Positions 49,128 through 63,734 of a stretch of 64,000 bases of DNA are shown here, piece after piece. Source of the DNA: Anisakis pegreffii. Lineage: Eukaryota; Nematoda; Chromadorea; Rhabditida; Anisakidae. The stretch is from NCBI GenBank assembly GCA_035041965.1, contig JAPYMA010001498.1, forward strand, positions 62,001 through 126,000, written 5' to 3'. Position numbers and translations under genes: made by a program. The stretch's first letter is position 1. Every line of letters begins with the position of its first letter. Below the pieces are notes generated by a model that was not told the DNA's origin, ran no database searches, and saw nothing but the letters and a program-made list of their open reading frames with translations.

Positions 49128-51111
49128 ATGATAGATTCTGTTGCTTGTATGCTGAAAATTTTTTTTCGAACAACTAACACATTTTTTCATAATTCAACAA
49201 TTTAAATGTTTTCAGTTTTTGCTGCTTGTCGCTATTTAGAAACACATCCATCACGATCATTATTGTTTGTGATCATATTGTTCTTACGATTACATCTTAA
49301 TGTAACTGTCATATCACGAAATTGTGATTATAGAACGAATGCAGAATATATTGACGTTCAGAGGGTAGGTAACATTTCCAGTTGAAAAATCAACGAGATG
49401 TACAGTCTTTCACATTACTTTGCAATGAAATTAGTGGAACTTGCATTTGAGATAAACCGAACCTTCGCACCAATCACCCACCTACGAGGTTTGATTGATT
49501 GCAGCTAACTTAAATGAACGCTCGAAAAGTGATGCATGATCAGCGAAGCTGTCTTTATATTGAATATATTTAAATTGAAATATCTTGATGAGATGATTAA
49601 TTGTTATGAGTTAATTGCAGTCAAACCTTCAAGATTTTGTCTGTCGTAGGTTAAACCAGCCTGATACTGATAAAGGAATGGGATCAGTGCTGAAAAATCA
49701 GTGATCATAGATCGAACAATCGAGTAGAATGAAGAAACCATTTCTTCTTGGATAAGTCATGCATGAAATTTCATTAACGTTTTCGCTGGTGCCGACACGT
49801 TCGATCTCGACGATCAAATGGCAGTAGCTTCAGGATATGAAAAGATGAGACCACTTAGCAAAAGAAATCAGAATTTGATTTCAAAAATATGAAAGCGCAT
49901 GGTGTCTTTTGATTTTGCCAAGTGACATTGCAATAATAAGAATAGATTCATTTGTGATAATAATAGGTAATAGTAATTGGTTTGTGACTGGTTAAATGAA
50001 CTTTCAAGGGGAAAAATGCAATAGTAAGGATTCCCATCTGAAGGACCACTTCGCAAGCAATAATGTTCACAATAGTCCACAAACAGTTTCTCAAGATGCA
50101 GCTCAAAATTCTAATCTTGAAATGGACGCTTCCAATTTCGTGTGAATATTTTGCTGAATAAGCAAGTTCTGCAAACAAAAAACACCGAACGGTTACTACT
50201 CGAGAGAAGTAACTGCAAAAATCAATTTGAAGAGTCTCTCGTCGTCATCAAAAATTCGCATGATCACTTAGAAATAGTCATCGTCGTCCTCATCTCAAAC
50301 GTCCCATCAAGTTCGTTTCTCAGACTTTCTCGCAAAAATGGTTACTAAAGAGTCTCTTTTTCCCCCACTTTTATGGCTCTTTTAATGGCCCATTAAATCG
50401 GTTTATTGATTTCCTCATGCACATTTTGCTACCTGAACATTTTGGACATGAAAATTTACCGAATGAGTTCAGGAAAATAACCGACTCCAGACGACCGAAA
50501 TAAGGCAGTTAGCAAACAGGAAGTTCACTTCATTAGTAAATATGTCAACAATTCTTTCCTATCAAGCGGAATTTCTGCCATCAATAGGTACATTATTGAA
50601 AAACTACTGGAAAAATGAACAATAATGCAATGTACTTAAAGGAGTTGACAGAAAAGTACTTTGCATTAGTTCAAGCATTACTTGAACAGTTTTGGTGGAG
50701 GCAAATTAAGTAGATAAGAGCACTGCTGTGAACGTTTCTAATTGTGCTGGGAAGCGAATGTTCTCGCTGGACCTTCAATTTTTCTGTATATTTAGCGTTT
50801 TGGATACGTTACAACATGCATGAACGATGCATATGGTAAATTTCAACAAAGAAACTTGATGTGTCTGTTTCAGTGTTAAATTACATTAAGAAAGTGAGTT
50901 ATCCAGTTTACTTTATATCTCCTTTTTTTACATATTCATACTTGTTGCGTTAACATTGTCAATAGTGTATCTGCTGGGAATTGGATGTTCGATAATGAAG
51001 TTAAGCAAACACGACAACTGAGTGAACATATGGTTCAATTATTGTGTTTTGCTGTGTTTTGTTTTTGGTGAATCTTATGGTTGTCGAACAAGATTAAGAT
51101 TAATTAATGCC

Positions 51112-51132
51112 AGAGTTATTCGGAATAACTCT
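51112..51132. repeat. Perfect 10-bp palindrome, one-base centre
   Basis: AGAGTTATTC, a single G, then GAATAACTCT. Confidence 0.8.
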
Positions 51133-54100
51133 ATGAACGCTTACAGCATATCAAACACACAGCTCAATTGAGCTTATCAAAGTGCACGGCACAATTGCTG
51201 TGCAAAACGATTCAGATTGTATTCAGTTTCACTCAATACTTAAAACATTAATTATCCGTGACTACTGATCACAATAAACATCTCGTGCGTAACAGAGCGA
51301 TATTTTTCGAGCAATCAAAGGAACATTTTTGTGAAGATGTGAAATTCTTTGTTTCATCTTGATTGATGTGCCAAATAATGCGATGTTTTTCAAATGATAA
51401 AACTTTCGAAATCACCATCAATTTCTCGACTTTCATCGCAAATTTTATCCCACTCTCCGTTCAACTTTCACCCGATTCTATTCAATCGTTCGCATTGCAC
51501 AACATTAGACAATATCTATAGACTTCGATACGCCAATCGGAATGCAAACTTTCTGAGACTATTAGAAAAGCAATAAATTTGATCGAATCCATCAAAGAAC
51601 GCACTCGAATACAACACAAACAATGACAAAGTGCTATTACTTAATCGTTCGAATTCAACCGAAATGTGTCAGCTAACGGAAAATTTTGATAGTTCGCCTC
51701 AAAAAACCTTCCGGTGGCTCATTTAATTCTGAAAGCATCAAAAGAGTACCGACCAAAGCACTTCGGCTTATCTGACCCTAATGAGCCACATAAAATCTGT
51801 ATTTTTAACCTCATATTATCGCACACATAAACCAATTAGGCACTGAAAGATGCATTGAACCTATTGCAAAGTAATCGTTTTGATAAGTTCGATCGTCTTT
51901 TAGCTAATGCGTCTAAATAGCGCCAACTGTTTTCGTTGAGTATTTCAGCTGCCATCATAATCGGATGTTTTTCTTTTAATTGCTATGAAACAGTTTCGGT
52001 TAGGTCGTGTGCAAGTGATCTATTTGCTGTGTGGAATAGCTGGTGGCTTTTCTCCGGTAATTTACGAGGGTTTCGTTGAACAAAGCGCAATTTTGATTCA
52101 ATATTGGCGTGAATCTTGCCGACTGTTCTGGTCTTCTACATTGGACTGTTGTGATCTTTCATAAGTTTTAAACAAGACAATGAGATTTTTTTTGATTAAT
52201 CAGTGATGATTAGCAGAACACCACACACAATGCGACTAGTGTTTTTTGAATGCGAAACAAAGAGCCATTAAGATGGAAGAAACTTTAAGTGAAACGCTGC
52301 AAACGCTGCAAGCAGGTAGTGCTCTAAGAATACGGGGATATTAGGGGAGTGTGGCAAAAGAAATTGTAAAATTTGCCCAGAATGAGATCGTGAAAGGTTT
52401 CTGAATGATTTTTGAATTGAAAAAAGATGCTCACTGGAATCAAAACAATCGAAAGTTTTGATGGGAAATGGTAACAGTGAAGGATTGAGATTGGGAAATT
52501 GGCCGGAAATTAGGCTATTTCGCTACGGTGCGCGATTCGCTCAAGATGAGCTGATGAAAAACGCGAGAAGAGCGCCAGAAATTACTGATCACATTGACGA
52601 TAACATGTGGAGATCCGGAGTTTCATATGCCTTCTTCATTAGTTTTTAGATTCTAATTAATGTATAAATCAAGGTTTTCAGCTCTGAAAACATGTCAGAA
52701 ACTAGGCGTCGCTACTGCTACACTATACTTTAAATCCATACTGATACTGATAAGGACACTGGTAGATTTATGAAATCATTCAGCGGATTTTCATCACCAG
52801 TTGAGTCCATTGATTGGGAAAAATATGCATGAATAGCATAGATCCTATTGTTCTATGAACCGTGCGTTACATTCGACCTTCTTGTAAGCTACCAAATCAT
52901 ATTTCAAATTCATTGCTCAATTCCAAAATTATCACATTTTCGAAGATGATTTTGCCTTCATTCTCAGCTCGAAGGTCAAACGAATAAATCTGAATGCGAG
53001 CGATCAAAAAGAATTTCGCAGTTTGTTAAAAGTACAAGTTCGTTCATGAGAAATTGCCCTTGTGCTTATAGAATATAGCAATGATTCTTATCATTCATTC
53101 ATCCATGACAGTTGACTACTGAATTTAGTTTTAAACTCTTGTCATTTTCAGAACCCTCATAAGCAGTAGCTGCAATCAAGAAGAGAGAATGCTCGGTTCC
53201 TTGCAAAAATGGAACACCACATAGGCGGTAATAACCTGATGATGGCCACTGAGTCAGAAAAATGAAAACCTTCAAACGACATCGTAACATAACACACCTG
53301 TGTAAAAGCGTCATCACTGATCTGCCCATAAGGCAGCTGAGCAATAATCAGCGATGAATTGAATCACCTAGTAAATCTTTCAATCGCGCGAACATATTCA
53401 AAATTTGTTTGGATTATTAAAAAGATAAGCCCGGATCCAAATGATGCTCAATCAGTATGAAATAATTTTGCCTAACGATAAGTTTGATTTTCAGGTGAGG
53501 ATTTTTATACATTGAATCGACTTTGCATTGATTTGGACAAATAACCATCAGGCTGATTGTTTTTTGCACTGTTGCGGTTATTTTTCAACGAATGCGTTGT
53601 TCAGAATGATCGAATGCGAATTTCAAAATGCGCATTTTAAAACCTCATAAAAATGGTTCACACTCCATGCTTCAAGAAGGAAGTAATAACAACTTATTCA
53701 CATCCGTCATTACAAAACGTAAACCGCTTGCTTTCCTTTCGTCATACGCTATGAAGTGAAACGATCAGTGTCCAGTTCCTAGTATAGGGTTTTTCGTTTC
53801 AATTCCGTTTTGTGCCGTTTAAAAAAGATTGGATACGGATGTCAGTCGGCATTCTGGATCATTATTTAGAGACGCTGGTTTCTCAGATGCAAATTCCTTC
53901 GTCAAATTCGAATCGGATGTGCTAATTGCACGCTGATTTCAGCTCTATCTTTAAAGAGGTAGAATTTTGGATCTTAAGAAAGCTTAAAACTTTGATATTC
54001 ATGGGTCAAAATGAAAGAAATCAATGTGGAGAAGAGAAGACAGCGTGTTTTTCAATTGTTACTTGATTCTGAGGAATTTTGTTAGTTCGGGCTCAATAGT

Positions 54101-55500
54101 GTTTTGCACTCTTCGAATATTTTATTCTGAAATTCTCACAGGTTTCCAATTGTGTGTGTTCTAAGCAATGAAATAAAGGGAGAAGTTTGCTCGTGAGTTT
54201 AATTTTTTTTGGCTGTTAAAATCAGCATTTTCACAGCATTTTCCTCGACAGAGTCGAATCAATCAAATTCTAAAAAAGTGAATGTTGAAAAAAGATTCCA
54301 ACGATTGTATAACATTACATGTTCGCCACACCATTAAGTATTCCACTGGAAAAGCTTGCTGGGAAAACAAATGGTTAACCGAATGTTATGGCTGAATAAA
54401 CGAATGTGTTGTTGTACGTTATTGCTGGTGTGTGTCTGTTCACAGAACATAATCAATCATCCGATTCAGATTTGGTTTTTCGTTGTGGATTTTTTTGATC
54501 GAATATCCACAGATAAGCGAACATTTATCAGATTTTCGCTTGTAACATGCATATTTGAGTGTGTGTTTGACGGTGATAGGGTGTGAGTGGAACGAATTCT
54601 CGAAAGATTTCATCGACATTCAAGCGTTTGATGTGTTGCTGTTTTGAAGTTTTATTTGAGCAAGCGTGAATAATTCTTCACATCGTCAAATCCATCATAA
54701 TAAGTGTGTGACTCAATCTGATGTAATAACATTCATCAACGAAACGGTGCATAATAAAGTTGGTCTAGAATGAGATCAAGCGAGAAATGATTTGAAAATG
54801 ATGCGAATTGGAGACGTCGTAAAGCAGTACGCAACGAAGACGGTAGTCAGTCAATTGATTTTGCTCCGAAGAAATGAATTATGAATTATTGATGATCTGT
54901 GCCTGCTCTCATCGTATTTCACAAATTCATTTCATGCTATAAGTAGACAATCTAATTAGATACTGCTTTGCAAAAGAAATGGAAAACTTCGATATTTTTA
55001 CATGCAAATACATACATCGGTACATGTGTTCTATATTTATCAATCAGGTTCAACCAATCGAACAAAATGACAGGAGCTCACATACAGATAAATGAACAAG
55101 TAGTTCTCAGTGAAGAATTTTTATTCGGATGAGCAGATTAGTTCCAACAGAGCGTATCAATTGCTTTAATTTGCACTGATAGTTTGCACATCTTTTCTGC
55201 AGTTTCAAATTTTTCATTTTGATTTTCGAAACAGACTGGAGAGATGGAGGAGAGATTGAACGAATATCAATAAACAGATTTCAAGCTGGCATTGAAGCAA
55301 TCATGTTTAACGCTTTGCCATTCGCACTTTCACGCTTCAAGACTCAACACTTACAGGAAGCCGTTCTCAAAGGCGGATGAAACGATTCATTCATTGTTAA
55401 ATACAACAAAATCCCAGTGATCATCTAAATCAACGCTGCTTATGTTCATGTTTTCAGTTCTATACAGCAAGCACTAAATAACTTCAGATAATGTATCGCG

Positions 55501-56046
55501 ATGTTGAATTATAAGCGGGCGGATATTTTTGGGATTTCAAATCGAAATACGTCACTCTCTTGGATGTTTTTCGTTGGAGTTTTGCTTCCACTACACTCTT
55601 TGAATGCACGCACAGTCGCACAAGAGGTCACGCACATCGTTTAAAAGTTTCGTATTTAGCATATACCAACAAAGTTTTCCAATTCTTCGTACATCGCATC
55701 ATAAGCACCTACTGGAATGCACTGCCTCAAGAAGCACTAGAGGCTAGCACGCTAGCACGATTCAAAGCACACCTCACGGCACTATCTTATAATTTGATAG
55801 AAAACTTCTCTGATTCGCAGCTAAAATTCCATATATCATTCACACAGTTTCAATACCTGAATATTCTTGTCACACATGGCCCTTAACTGCATTATAATTT
55901 TTTGTCATTATTATCTTCAAAATTTTTTCTTACTATCATTTTTTTGCTTATTCAACTTACTCGCATGATGTCAGTGCGCTCCGCCTTTCATGCTGTATTA
56001 CTGCTTGTACATATTTCTTACTCGGCAATAAACTGTCTATCTACAT
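55501..56046 (+). mobile_element. Decayed CR1/L2-like LINE, C-terminal RT fragment plus 3' tail
   Basis: The frame 55560-55886 shows the end of a non-LTR retrotransposon polyprotein: FECTHSRTRGHAHRLKV, then FFVHRIISTYWNALPQEAL and LARFKAHLTAL. TRGH, WNALP and the FK..L spacing are typical of the region after the reverse-transcriptase palm in CR1/L2/RTE-like elements. Upstream, NYKRADIF in another frame (about 55505-55528) matches the usual Y-R-R..D motif, so a frameshift separates the parts. No catalytic YxDD remains. Downstream non-coding sequence ends with AATAAA (56027-56032) and a CTGTCTATCTAC tail, a common LINE 3' end. The copy is 5'-truncated and dead. Confidence 0.7.
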
Positions 56047-59000
56047 TGAGGTGAATGTACTTGAAATACTTCGAATGATTTATCGCTGTCTGGTTGGATG
56101 ATTCAACTGGAGAGGAAGTTTTTCGTGATATGCTCAGGTGTAACATCATCAAATAAAACCGAAGTGATGAATTATGACCACATTATCTGCCGCTCCATAA
56201 ATTATGCTTACATACCAATACGATGTAGTTTTCTTGCTCTGTTATAAAATATTTCAATGTTTGACAGGCATTCCACATACTCGTTGAATCAGAGGTAGCC
56301 CGCAGTGATCTGTCACATTTTTCAAGCCAACTCCAATCAGCGCTTTGTTTATTATTGTTCCTGTTCTATCGCTTTTCCGTCCCTCCTTTATTCTACCAGA
56401 CCAGAGAGTTCAATTCGAAAATTTTAGATGCGCGAACAAAGCAGAACAAAAGTGAGCCACTTTGGATCATGAAATGAAAATCACTCCCAGAGGTATATAA
56501 AATGAATGCGAAAGTGTCTACGATGATTCCGAGATTTCTATGAAGTTCAAGCAGATTTATTGGAAAAATTTCTATCACTGTACCGTTTTCTTATAAAACG
56601 AATAAATGCGATTCAAATTGAAGATAGATATTCCTATACTCCAAGATTTTTTCATACTTCAAATGTACTTTTGTTCTTATCGAAATGAGGGAAACATGAA
56701 TGCATATTTGTGCAAGCATGACTGACATACAATACGGCTGATTGTTGATGCAGAAGATGAATGATATGTTTAATAGCTGTATCGAATTTCAGTGCATTTG
56801 CATGCATGCACATGCATGACAAACGCAAAAACTCGTCTATTTGACGAGAAATTTGCTATTGCTACATAAAAGTTTGCTTGTCGTTCGTGCGTTCGGCTTT
56901 ATGTTAAGAATCCCTGGCTGACAATTCAGCGATGAATTAACAAGAATAGCAGCATTTTTTTGCTAGTGTTTCAACAATTTTTCTTAGAATTCAATCAATA
57001 TGAGCCGGCAGAAAAATTCCAAACAGCAAATGAGAGAGAGCCAAAAATATCTCAAGTTCACAAATATTGTGAAAAATCAACTGGCTAACAAATCACATTC
57101 AATGTGTGGAATAGGAGTCATATGTTTCGGATAGACACCCAATGAATACGTGCAGCCAGATTGGTGGATTGCGAGTTATCAACAATATGATGAAGTACTG
57201 GAACATTCGAATCTCTCCTTCCCAATATACTATATGCATCAGTATCAGACAATCAACATTTTTCGTGGTCCCAAATGAAGAGAATACAACAAAAAACTTA
57301 TTCCATTCCCTTATCCTACTGAAATCAACCGGGTTAAGGATGCATTGACCTGAAGACCTCAAAGACGAGTTCTTAGGTTCGGTTTGTCTTCGGTTTATTC
57401 GTCGCATTGTCTTTATCATCCATCTCATTATCCTTATCCCGTTGTTCCTGATCGTCGTCATATTCCACTCATAAGGACGATGGAAGAAAAGCAACAGATA
57501 CCAACGTTCCTTTGAGAGTTTGCAATAGTGAAAATCAGAAGATAAAGAATTGTGCCATGAAATAACTTCATCTCTAGCACTCGACATTGTTGTATTTTGA
57601 GTATTCTTGTTCCGTTTCCTCAACTGAATCACTCGTCTTATGACATTTGAGTTGTTCGTCTGATGTCTACCCTTATCAAAACTTCCAGCTTTATAAGCGT
57701 ATCATTCGTATTATGAGACAACCAGATACTTTTCGTGTAGAAAACGAGACTCTCGAATCAATTATTTAAGTTTTCGATGTTGCTTCATGATGTCGACAAA
57801 TATATACATGTTCACATGTAAGACAAAATGTGTGATCAAAAAATAGGACAAATTTGATTAGGAATGTAACGGAAACGGTGCTACTCGGCTAATTAATAAT
57901 TATTTAATTAGCGAGCTTCCGCTGCTGAGACGGATGCAGATAGAATTTGGTTGGTGAATAATTCACTTCCAAGTTAATTTCAGATTCCTAGCGGATAAAA
58001 ATTCAGCCAGTCATCTAACTGCATTATAAAAATAACTGTTAATAAAGTTTCACATTCACAAAAGGATACTATAGATGAAAGAAGTAATGTAGACCGAATA
58101 AGTAATCTGCATTGCATTGTCCATGTGCAACTAATTCAATAGATCTGCTGATGAGCATTTTGTGGTTCTGTTCGGTTCATCTATACACCAGCTGTTCCAA
58201 AATGATAACAATACGATATCAGAGCAAGGCTCTGTCGACTGCATGACTGAATGCTTTCATTGACTAATGGATGACTATGCACTGCATCACTTCGTAATTC
58301 GAGAAGATGCCTTCAGAAATATGCACTGCTACCTATCCATCCATCAGTTGATCCGTACATCGCCTCTATGTGACAAGTAAACAAAGCAAACTACTCGATG
58401 CATATAAAATAGTGTTCATTTGTGCGATCAACAACCAAATTACATGAAACTTCATTCAAGAAAGTCATCCGAGCGAATGATATGATTCCGATCTTTGTAA
58501 GTAATTTGTGTAATGAACAACATTGCTCACACACATATTGCACACATTCTTAGGCATTGTGCTCTGAGCAGAAACATCAAATGAGTAAGTACAAGCCAAC
58601 AGCCAGCAGTCCTTATGCATTCATTGATACGGGAATTAAAATTCTGCACTTTGAAGAGATTCATTCATTCATGATTATTGATGAAGCGAATATTCGAGAG
58701 ACTTCACAAGTCAGTGATTCCACACATCTGAGGCACCATGAAAGTCTATGAATTCTGAATCTGATTTGGCAGTCAGCATTCAAACTACACAGAGAATCCG
58801 TGACATTCCACATGAGTAGAGTATGTCTGCAGTATTATGTACCACACTATATTTTAATGTTGCAACTCTTCAGATTGGGTTTCTTTGAGCGTTTAGGGTC
58901 CTCAAAACGTGAATAACCATCATCAAGTTGAAACTGTCAAGAGCTCAACAGCAGAAATGAATGAATACCGAATCATAGTAACATAAAATTAATTGCTTCG

Positions 59001-62000
59001 GTAACTCATAAAGGCGTCGGCACTAAATGGGATTTGTAATGTGATTATTTATCGGAAACTACTGAATGGTTTCACTCGTAAACGTTTCGCGTTAATGATG
59101 AATGGTCTCGTATACTATGGGAGCAATAATAATCACATTAAGAAGTGATCACACTTTAAACGCTAATTAAATTATTGAAATCTTTTATCGTTAAAACACC
59201 AACTAGCACCCGTTAGCGGCAAGCGCAACAGAGATATTTACTGCAATATGTACGGTAGAGTAAAGTTACCTTGGCTATCATATAAATGTCAATTAGCATT
59301 CAAAAAATCATCATCAGACGTGCGTAATAATTCTAAATCCTCGATTATCATTTTATGATAGTTTTTGCGCGATTTTCCACTACTTCAAAAGCAAGTTTTC
59401 TTGCTCGTTCTAGTTCTTTCGCTCGATATTTTAGCTTTTAACTTTCATGACCACTCAGCTAATTACTAGCTCTAAGAACGATTAAATGACTGAATGAAAA
59501 AACACATATTTACCCTCATATACACACATGTTTGTGTGTAGCTTCATAGAATTCATTTCAAAATATCGCCTATGCAAAATGCATATTCTCATATCGTCTT
59601 CTCAAATTTTCAGTATGCCTTAAGCCGAATTCAACAACTATTCGCATATTCTTAAACAATTGAAAAACTTTTCCAACTACGATTAACTCCTTGCCTTGTT
59701 ATGATAATCATGCTGATGTTTTATGCATTGTAGTTGTTGAGTGAGTTGTTCTAAAGAATATCTCTGAACGATTATCCATTCGCTCAGCTTGCACAATCAT
59801 TTCAAAAATCCATTAGCTTCAGCTTCGCAGCAGCGTTGGAATTAGTCACAGTTTAACTGCTGTTAGTCACTGACATCGTTTAATCTTTACTTTAGTAACA
59901 CTACATCTACTGCGTTTACTACGGCTACTAATTACACACTTAAGGAAAGTTATTATTTATGTAAATACATAGACTCCATTTATTGCTGCCCCTAATCAAG
60001 CGTAAACACAGCGCAAATCTTGAGATTACGTAGAAATTATGCAACAACCAACAGCAACTATCGTCATGTTATAATCTCATTTGAAGCGCAATTCACGAAT
60101 ATTCGCCTCATTAAGATCAATTCAATTAGTTAAGATAGAACATCGTACACATATAGCTTGCCAATAGATTGCTTTAATAGTGGATCCGGCAAATTCAATC
60201 TGACAGACGATGCCTGGAATAAAGCACATTAATCGATTAGCTCATTGGAGAGAGATTTGATTGTTACTTTAATATTGGTCACAGCGATTTTGATTGCAGA
60301 ACCTCAAGCATGGCAAAATGTTGTGAAGACAAATAGGTATCTATGATTTTTGAGATGCTTGATGAGCTTGACGAGAGTTAGTGTCGCTGCTGCTAGATTC
60401 GATACGATTTCAAAGCGTTCGAGCTCTTCAGTAGGTCAACACAATGATCATAGACCTCATACAGTATCAAAAATAGACTCTCAGTTTGTTATTGTTGAAG
60501 AGACTTCACACTGTGTTCGAATCCTGCTCCAATAAACACTTAAGGTTCAAGACTGAACTCAAATCGGATTATACTGTGCTGCCATGCAGAAACAAGATGA
60601 GTAAGATCCGGCCTAGTTGTCAAGATCAAGTTACGATCATGTCATTCAATTTATTCTCAACCCATCACATATGCCTGATATAATCGTCATCGATTCGATG
60701 AAAAGGCTGATGCTCCATTCGATGAAATAACTATTCGCTAATCGAATCAAGTGAAATGAGTAAGCGAAACATTAAAAAATAACATCCTTCATCTTGATAT
60801 CTTACAGTCAGGGAGAGATATCACAAGCCTAGATTTGATGCCATTTATACGCTATGATGGTCAACAATACAATTGATTTAATGATAAGAGTCCATGTAAT
60901 TCAACATGCCGTAAATATCAGTGGTAAAAAACCAATGAAAACATTTAAGTCAGCAATTTTGGTTGAATTCAACGAATTCAGTGAGCAGAATGAATTCATA
61001 AACGAATAATAACTTACGCTTCAGGTGTTAGGACGATCATTTGGTCAGCAGAATTTCTTTGTTATAATTGATGAGTTGGAAAAGCAATGAGAAAAGTAAT
61101 AATGAGAACAGAAATATAAAAGAAGTTATTGATGTGATGAAAATATCGGCTGTGAGCGTGAAATGCTCACTGCTTCAGCTCTACGACGTTGATTAGACAA
61201 TATATTTCGAATAATCAGAACACATCAAAATGTGGTGATGCTTTCCGAATATTAGAACGTGTTCGTTCGGTTGGTTGCGTGAGCACGTTAGCAGATACGA
61301 AATAATGCAGTTCAGTTAATCGTAATAGAAATTAGTAAAGAATTGAAAAATTTTTCAGTTAACTAATAATAGTTTGTACGTTCAGTCAATCAAATGAACA
61401 GAGCTCAGCTGATTACTGATTAGTTGACTGACAGAGCGATCACAAAAAGATGATGAACTGATAATGAAATGACAATATATTAACAATAACCTATCCGTGA
61501 CGGCTTGCAACAAATGAGTTTTTAGGTCAAATTTCTGACAGATTTTTTCAGCAGTTATCTGTTTCGTTGCTTATCAATTCATCAATCAACTTGAATAGAA
61601 TTGACTAGAGGCTTCCGCTAACAATAGACGTTAGTCTTGTCGCTGTTAACTTGATGTGTTTCAGCAGTTTTGGTTATCAGCGAATGTCTGCTAATGAGGA
61701 CGTTTACATCAAAAGTAATTGCCTAACTATCAGACAAATGAGCGGTATTCCAGCGATGATGATTAGAGCAATTTATCAAGCTTCAATCAGCGCCGAAAAA
61801 TATTAAACTTTGTTCACAACACCTGAATATTATAACTGCTGAAAAATGTGCTGAAGACTGACGTTAAATTCAATTGGAATTCACAGTTCACAGGGATATG
61901 TGAATATGAGTGAATAGACTGGAAGCGATTCACCACTGCATTAATTGAATATTGCGATAATTCAGTATACACGGATCGCTTATAAGATGCGCTCCTCTCG

Positions 62001-62094
62001 TGTTCGTTCTTTCCTCTCGTTCGAAGACTATAAGCTCTTCGGGTAATTTCGTCTTCGCTGAGAAATTATCTTAATTACACTTCGCGCTGCCCGT
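56047..62094. other. Gene-poor stretch, nothing supported
   Basis: The open frames here (such as 57099-57632 minus, 177 codons, and its antisense partner 57142-57348) show no domain, no signal peptide and no fitting splice sites. The region is otherwise AT-rich, with GCATGCATG-like words near 56800. Confidence 0.35.
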
Positions 62095-62566
62095 TTGTTG
62101 CTGCTGCCAATACTTGAGCAGAACTTTTCTTTAACACTTCGATTAGATCGCACTGCTCGAATCACAAATTATGCCCAGAAGCATCCGAGCAGCAAAATTT
62201 CGTTTTTCTTTTTTGATTTGCTCGCAACAACAGTCAAATCAGGTCGCTCGAAAGCGTTTTTTTTTTTCAATTCCAAGTGGCTCCGTCAACTGCTCGTGCG
62301 ATTCGGATCCAAGTTAAAAGGCCCGGTTCAGGAGGACGAAACAGAAATCAGGAACACTTGATGATATGAACAGTGAATGAATAAATGACTGAATACGTGA
62401 ATGAATAGAATAAATATAAAAACAACTGAAGCCAAAGGTTCGAAATGAAATGTGGCAAAAATAACGTGGATTTTAAGGAAGGATCCTCCAGAGGAGCGGC
62501 GAGCAGTGGATGGAATAGGTCAATGGAACAGAGCGGAATGAGTTCACTCAACTTGATGTTTTGTTA
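62095..62566 (+). other. GC-rich patch with possible terminal exons
   Basis: After a long T-run, TTCCAAG at 62270-62276 could be an acceptor for WLRQLLVRFGSKLKGPVQED ETEIRNT and a TGA at 62359-62361. A second open frame from 62443 (MKCGKNNVDFKEGSSRG...) ends at TAA 62563-62565. Both are richer in GC than their surroundings. No upstream exons or family were recognised, so no gene is called. Confidence 0.2.
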
Positions 62567-62572
62567 AGTTTG

Positions 62573-62584
62573 TGTGTGTGTGTG
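62573..62584. repeat. Short GT tract
   Basis: Six GT units. Confidence 0.8.
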
Positions 62585-63734
62585 TTAAGAACGGCTGAAA
62601 ATGATTGAAGTGAGCAGCAGTAGTCAACTGACGTTTCCAAGCAGTTTAGTTGCTCGTCGTCGTGTTCAATTCAAGATTTGCGGATGGATGGATGCTTGCT
62701 CAAAAACACTTGCCGTTCGTTCGTTGTCTTGTAACTTGTAGCTGACTGACTAACTGCACGTTATTAATCACTGTCATTCGCATTAACATCGTTATCAGCA
62801 CTAAACCAATCCACGAACAACATCACGAACGCAACCAAAAACACACACCATCAGCATTATAACAATTGGTAGTATATTTTAGTCGAATGAAGTTTATTTC
62901 AAAATTTGATTCATACGAGTCTATCTCCTTCTGATAAATGCTCAGCTTGGAACAAGAGAATTTAAAAAGTTAGACTTCAATCGTATGCACAATTGAGAAT
63001 TAAGCAAATTCAGCAATCAACTTTAATGTTCAGCAACTTGCATCAATAGCGAGGATTGATTGTGCAGAATAAGCTCTCCAGGAACTACACTATAGCTTTC
63101 ACCAGCTTTCAGGTTTCAGATTCAGAATTCAATGAAGAATTCCGTCGAATGTTGAGTTTTCAGGCTTAGGCTTAGGCACACTAGGGACTGGTAGCACTTC
63201 AACTGAGTCAGAGTTGAACATGGATGAAATATCATCTACAAGAGCCGGAATTCAGTGGCTTATCCAGTCGTGTGTGTCTTCAGAGTTCCTACTTTTGTTC
63301 TTCGGATTTGAACACGTGTAGCAGTGAAGAACAATAGTCAAGAACAGAAGATGAATTCAGGTGTAGGCTGCTGATGGGTAAAGTTGTTGCAATTTCTCTA
63401 AACTTAGCGCAGTAACTAACGACTAATCCAGATCAGTCAAGATGCTCAACATTACATAACATAATCAAAAGACATCACATAATCCACCAACACATACATT
63501 ATACATGATATCTGTGTACGCGAAGGCGATAAACTCGTCTTGATGTATTCGATATAGATGGATAAACACATGAATTCATACATCAATGGGGAGATAGATA
63601 TGCATGTATAGTATGCACTGCATTCGTGTAGCACTAGACTCGAAATGAATCCGTGAAAGAGTGCGTTATGAAAACGCCCTCCTTCAAGGAACATTTCCTC
63701 GAGAGCATTCAACCCAATGGCAACGATCAGAGCG

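Larger units (their letters stand above)
38723..55500. other. Long gene-poor stretch
   Basis: I found no gene I would defend. It has scattered open frames of up to about 120 codons (for example 39421-39726 plus and 40838-41203 minus) without consistent splice partners, microsatellites at 43764, 47203 and 47619, and perfect or near-perfect hairpins at 41698, 42613, 49075 and 51112. At 40310-40650, several adjacent frames on the plus strand look protein-like but are interrupted, which would fit a decayed pseudogene or element of unknown origin. Confidence 0.4.

Noticed and set aside
57099..57632. 177-codon minus-strand frame, the longest in the gene-poor half
   Set aside because: Its composition is not coding-like, no motif is recognisable, and no splice or signal features support it.
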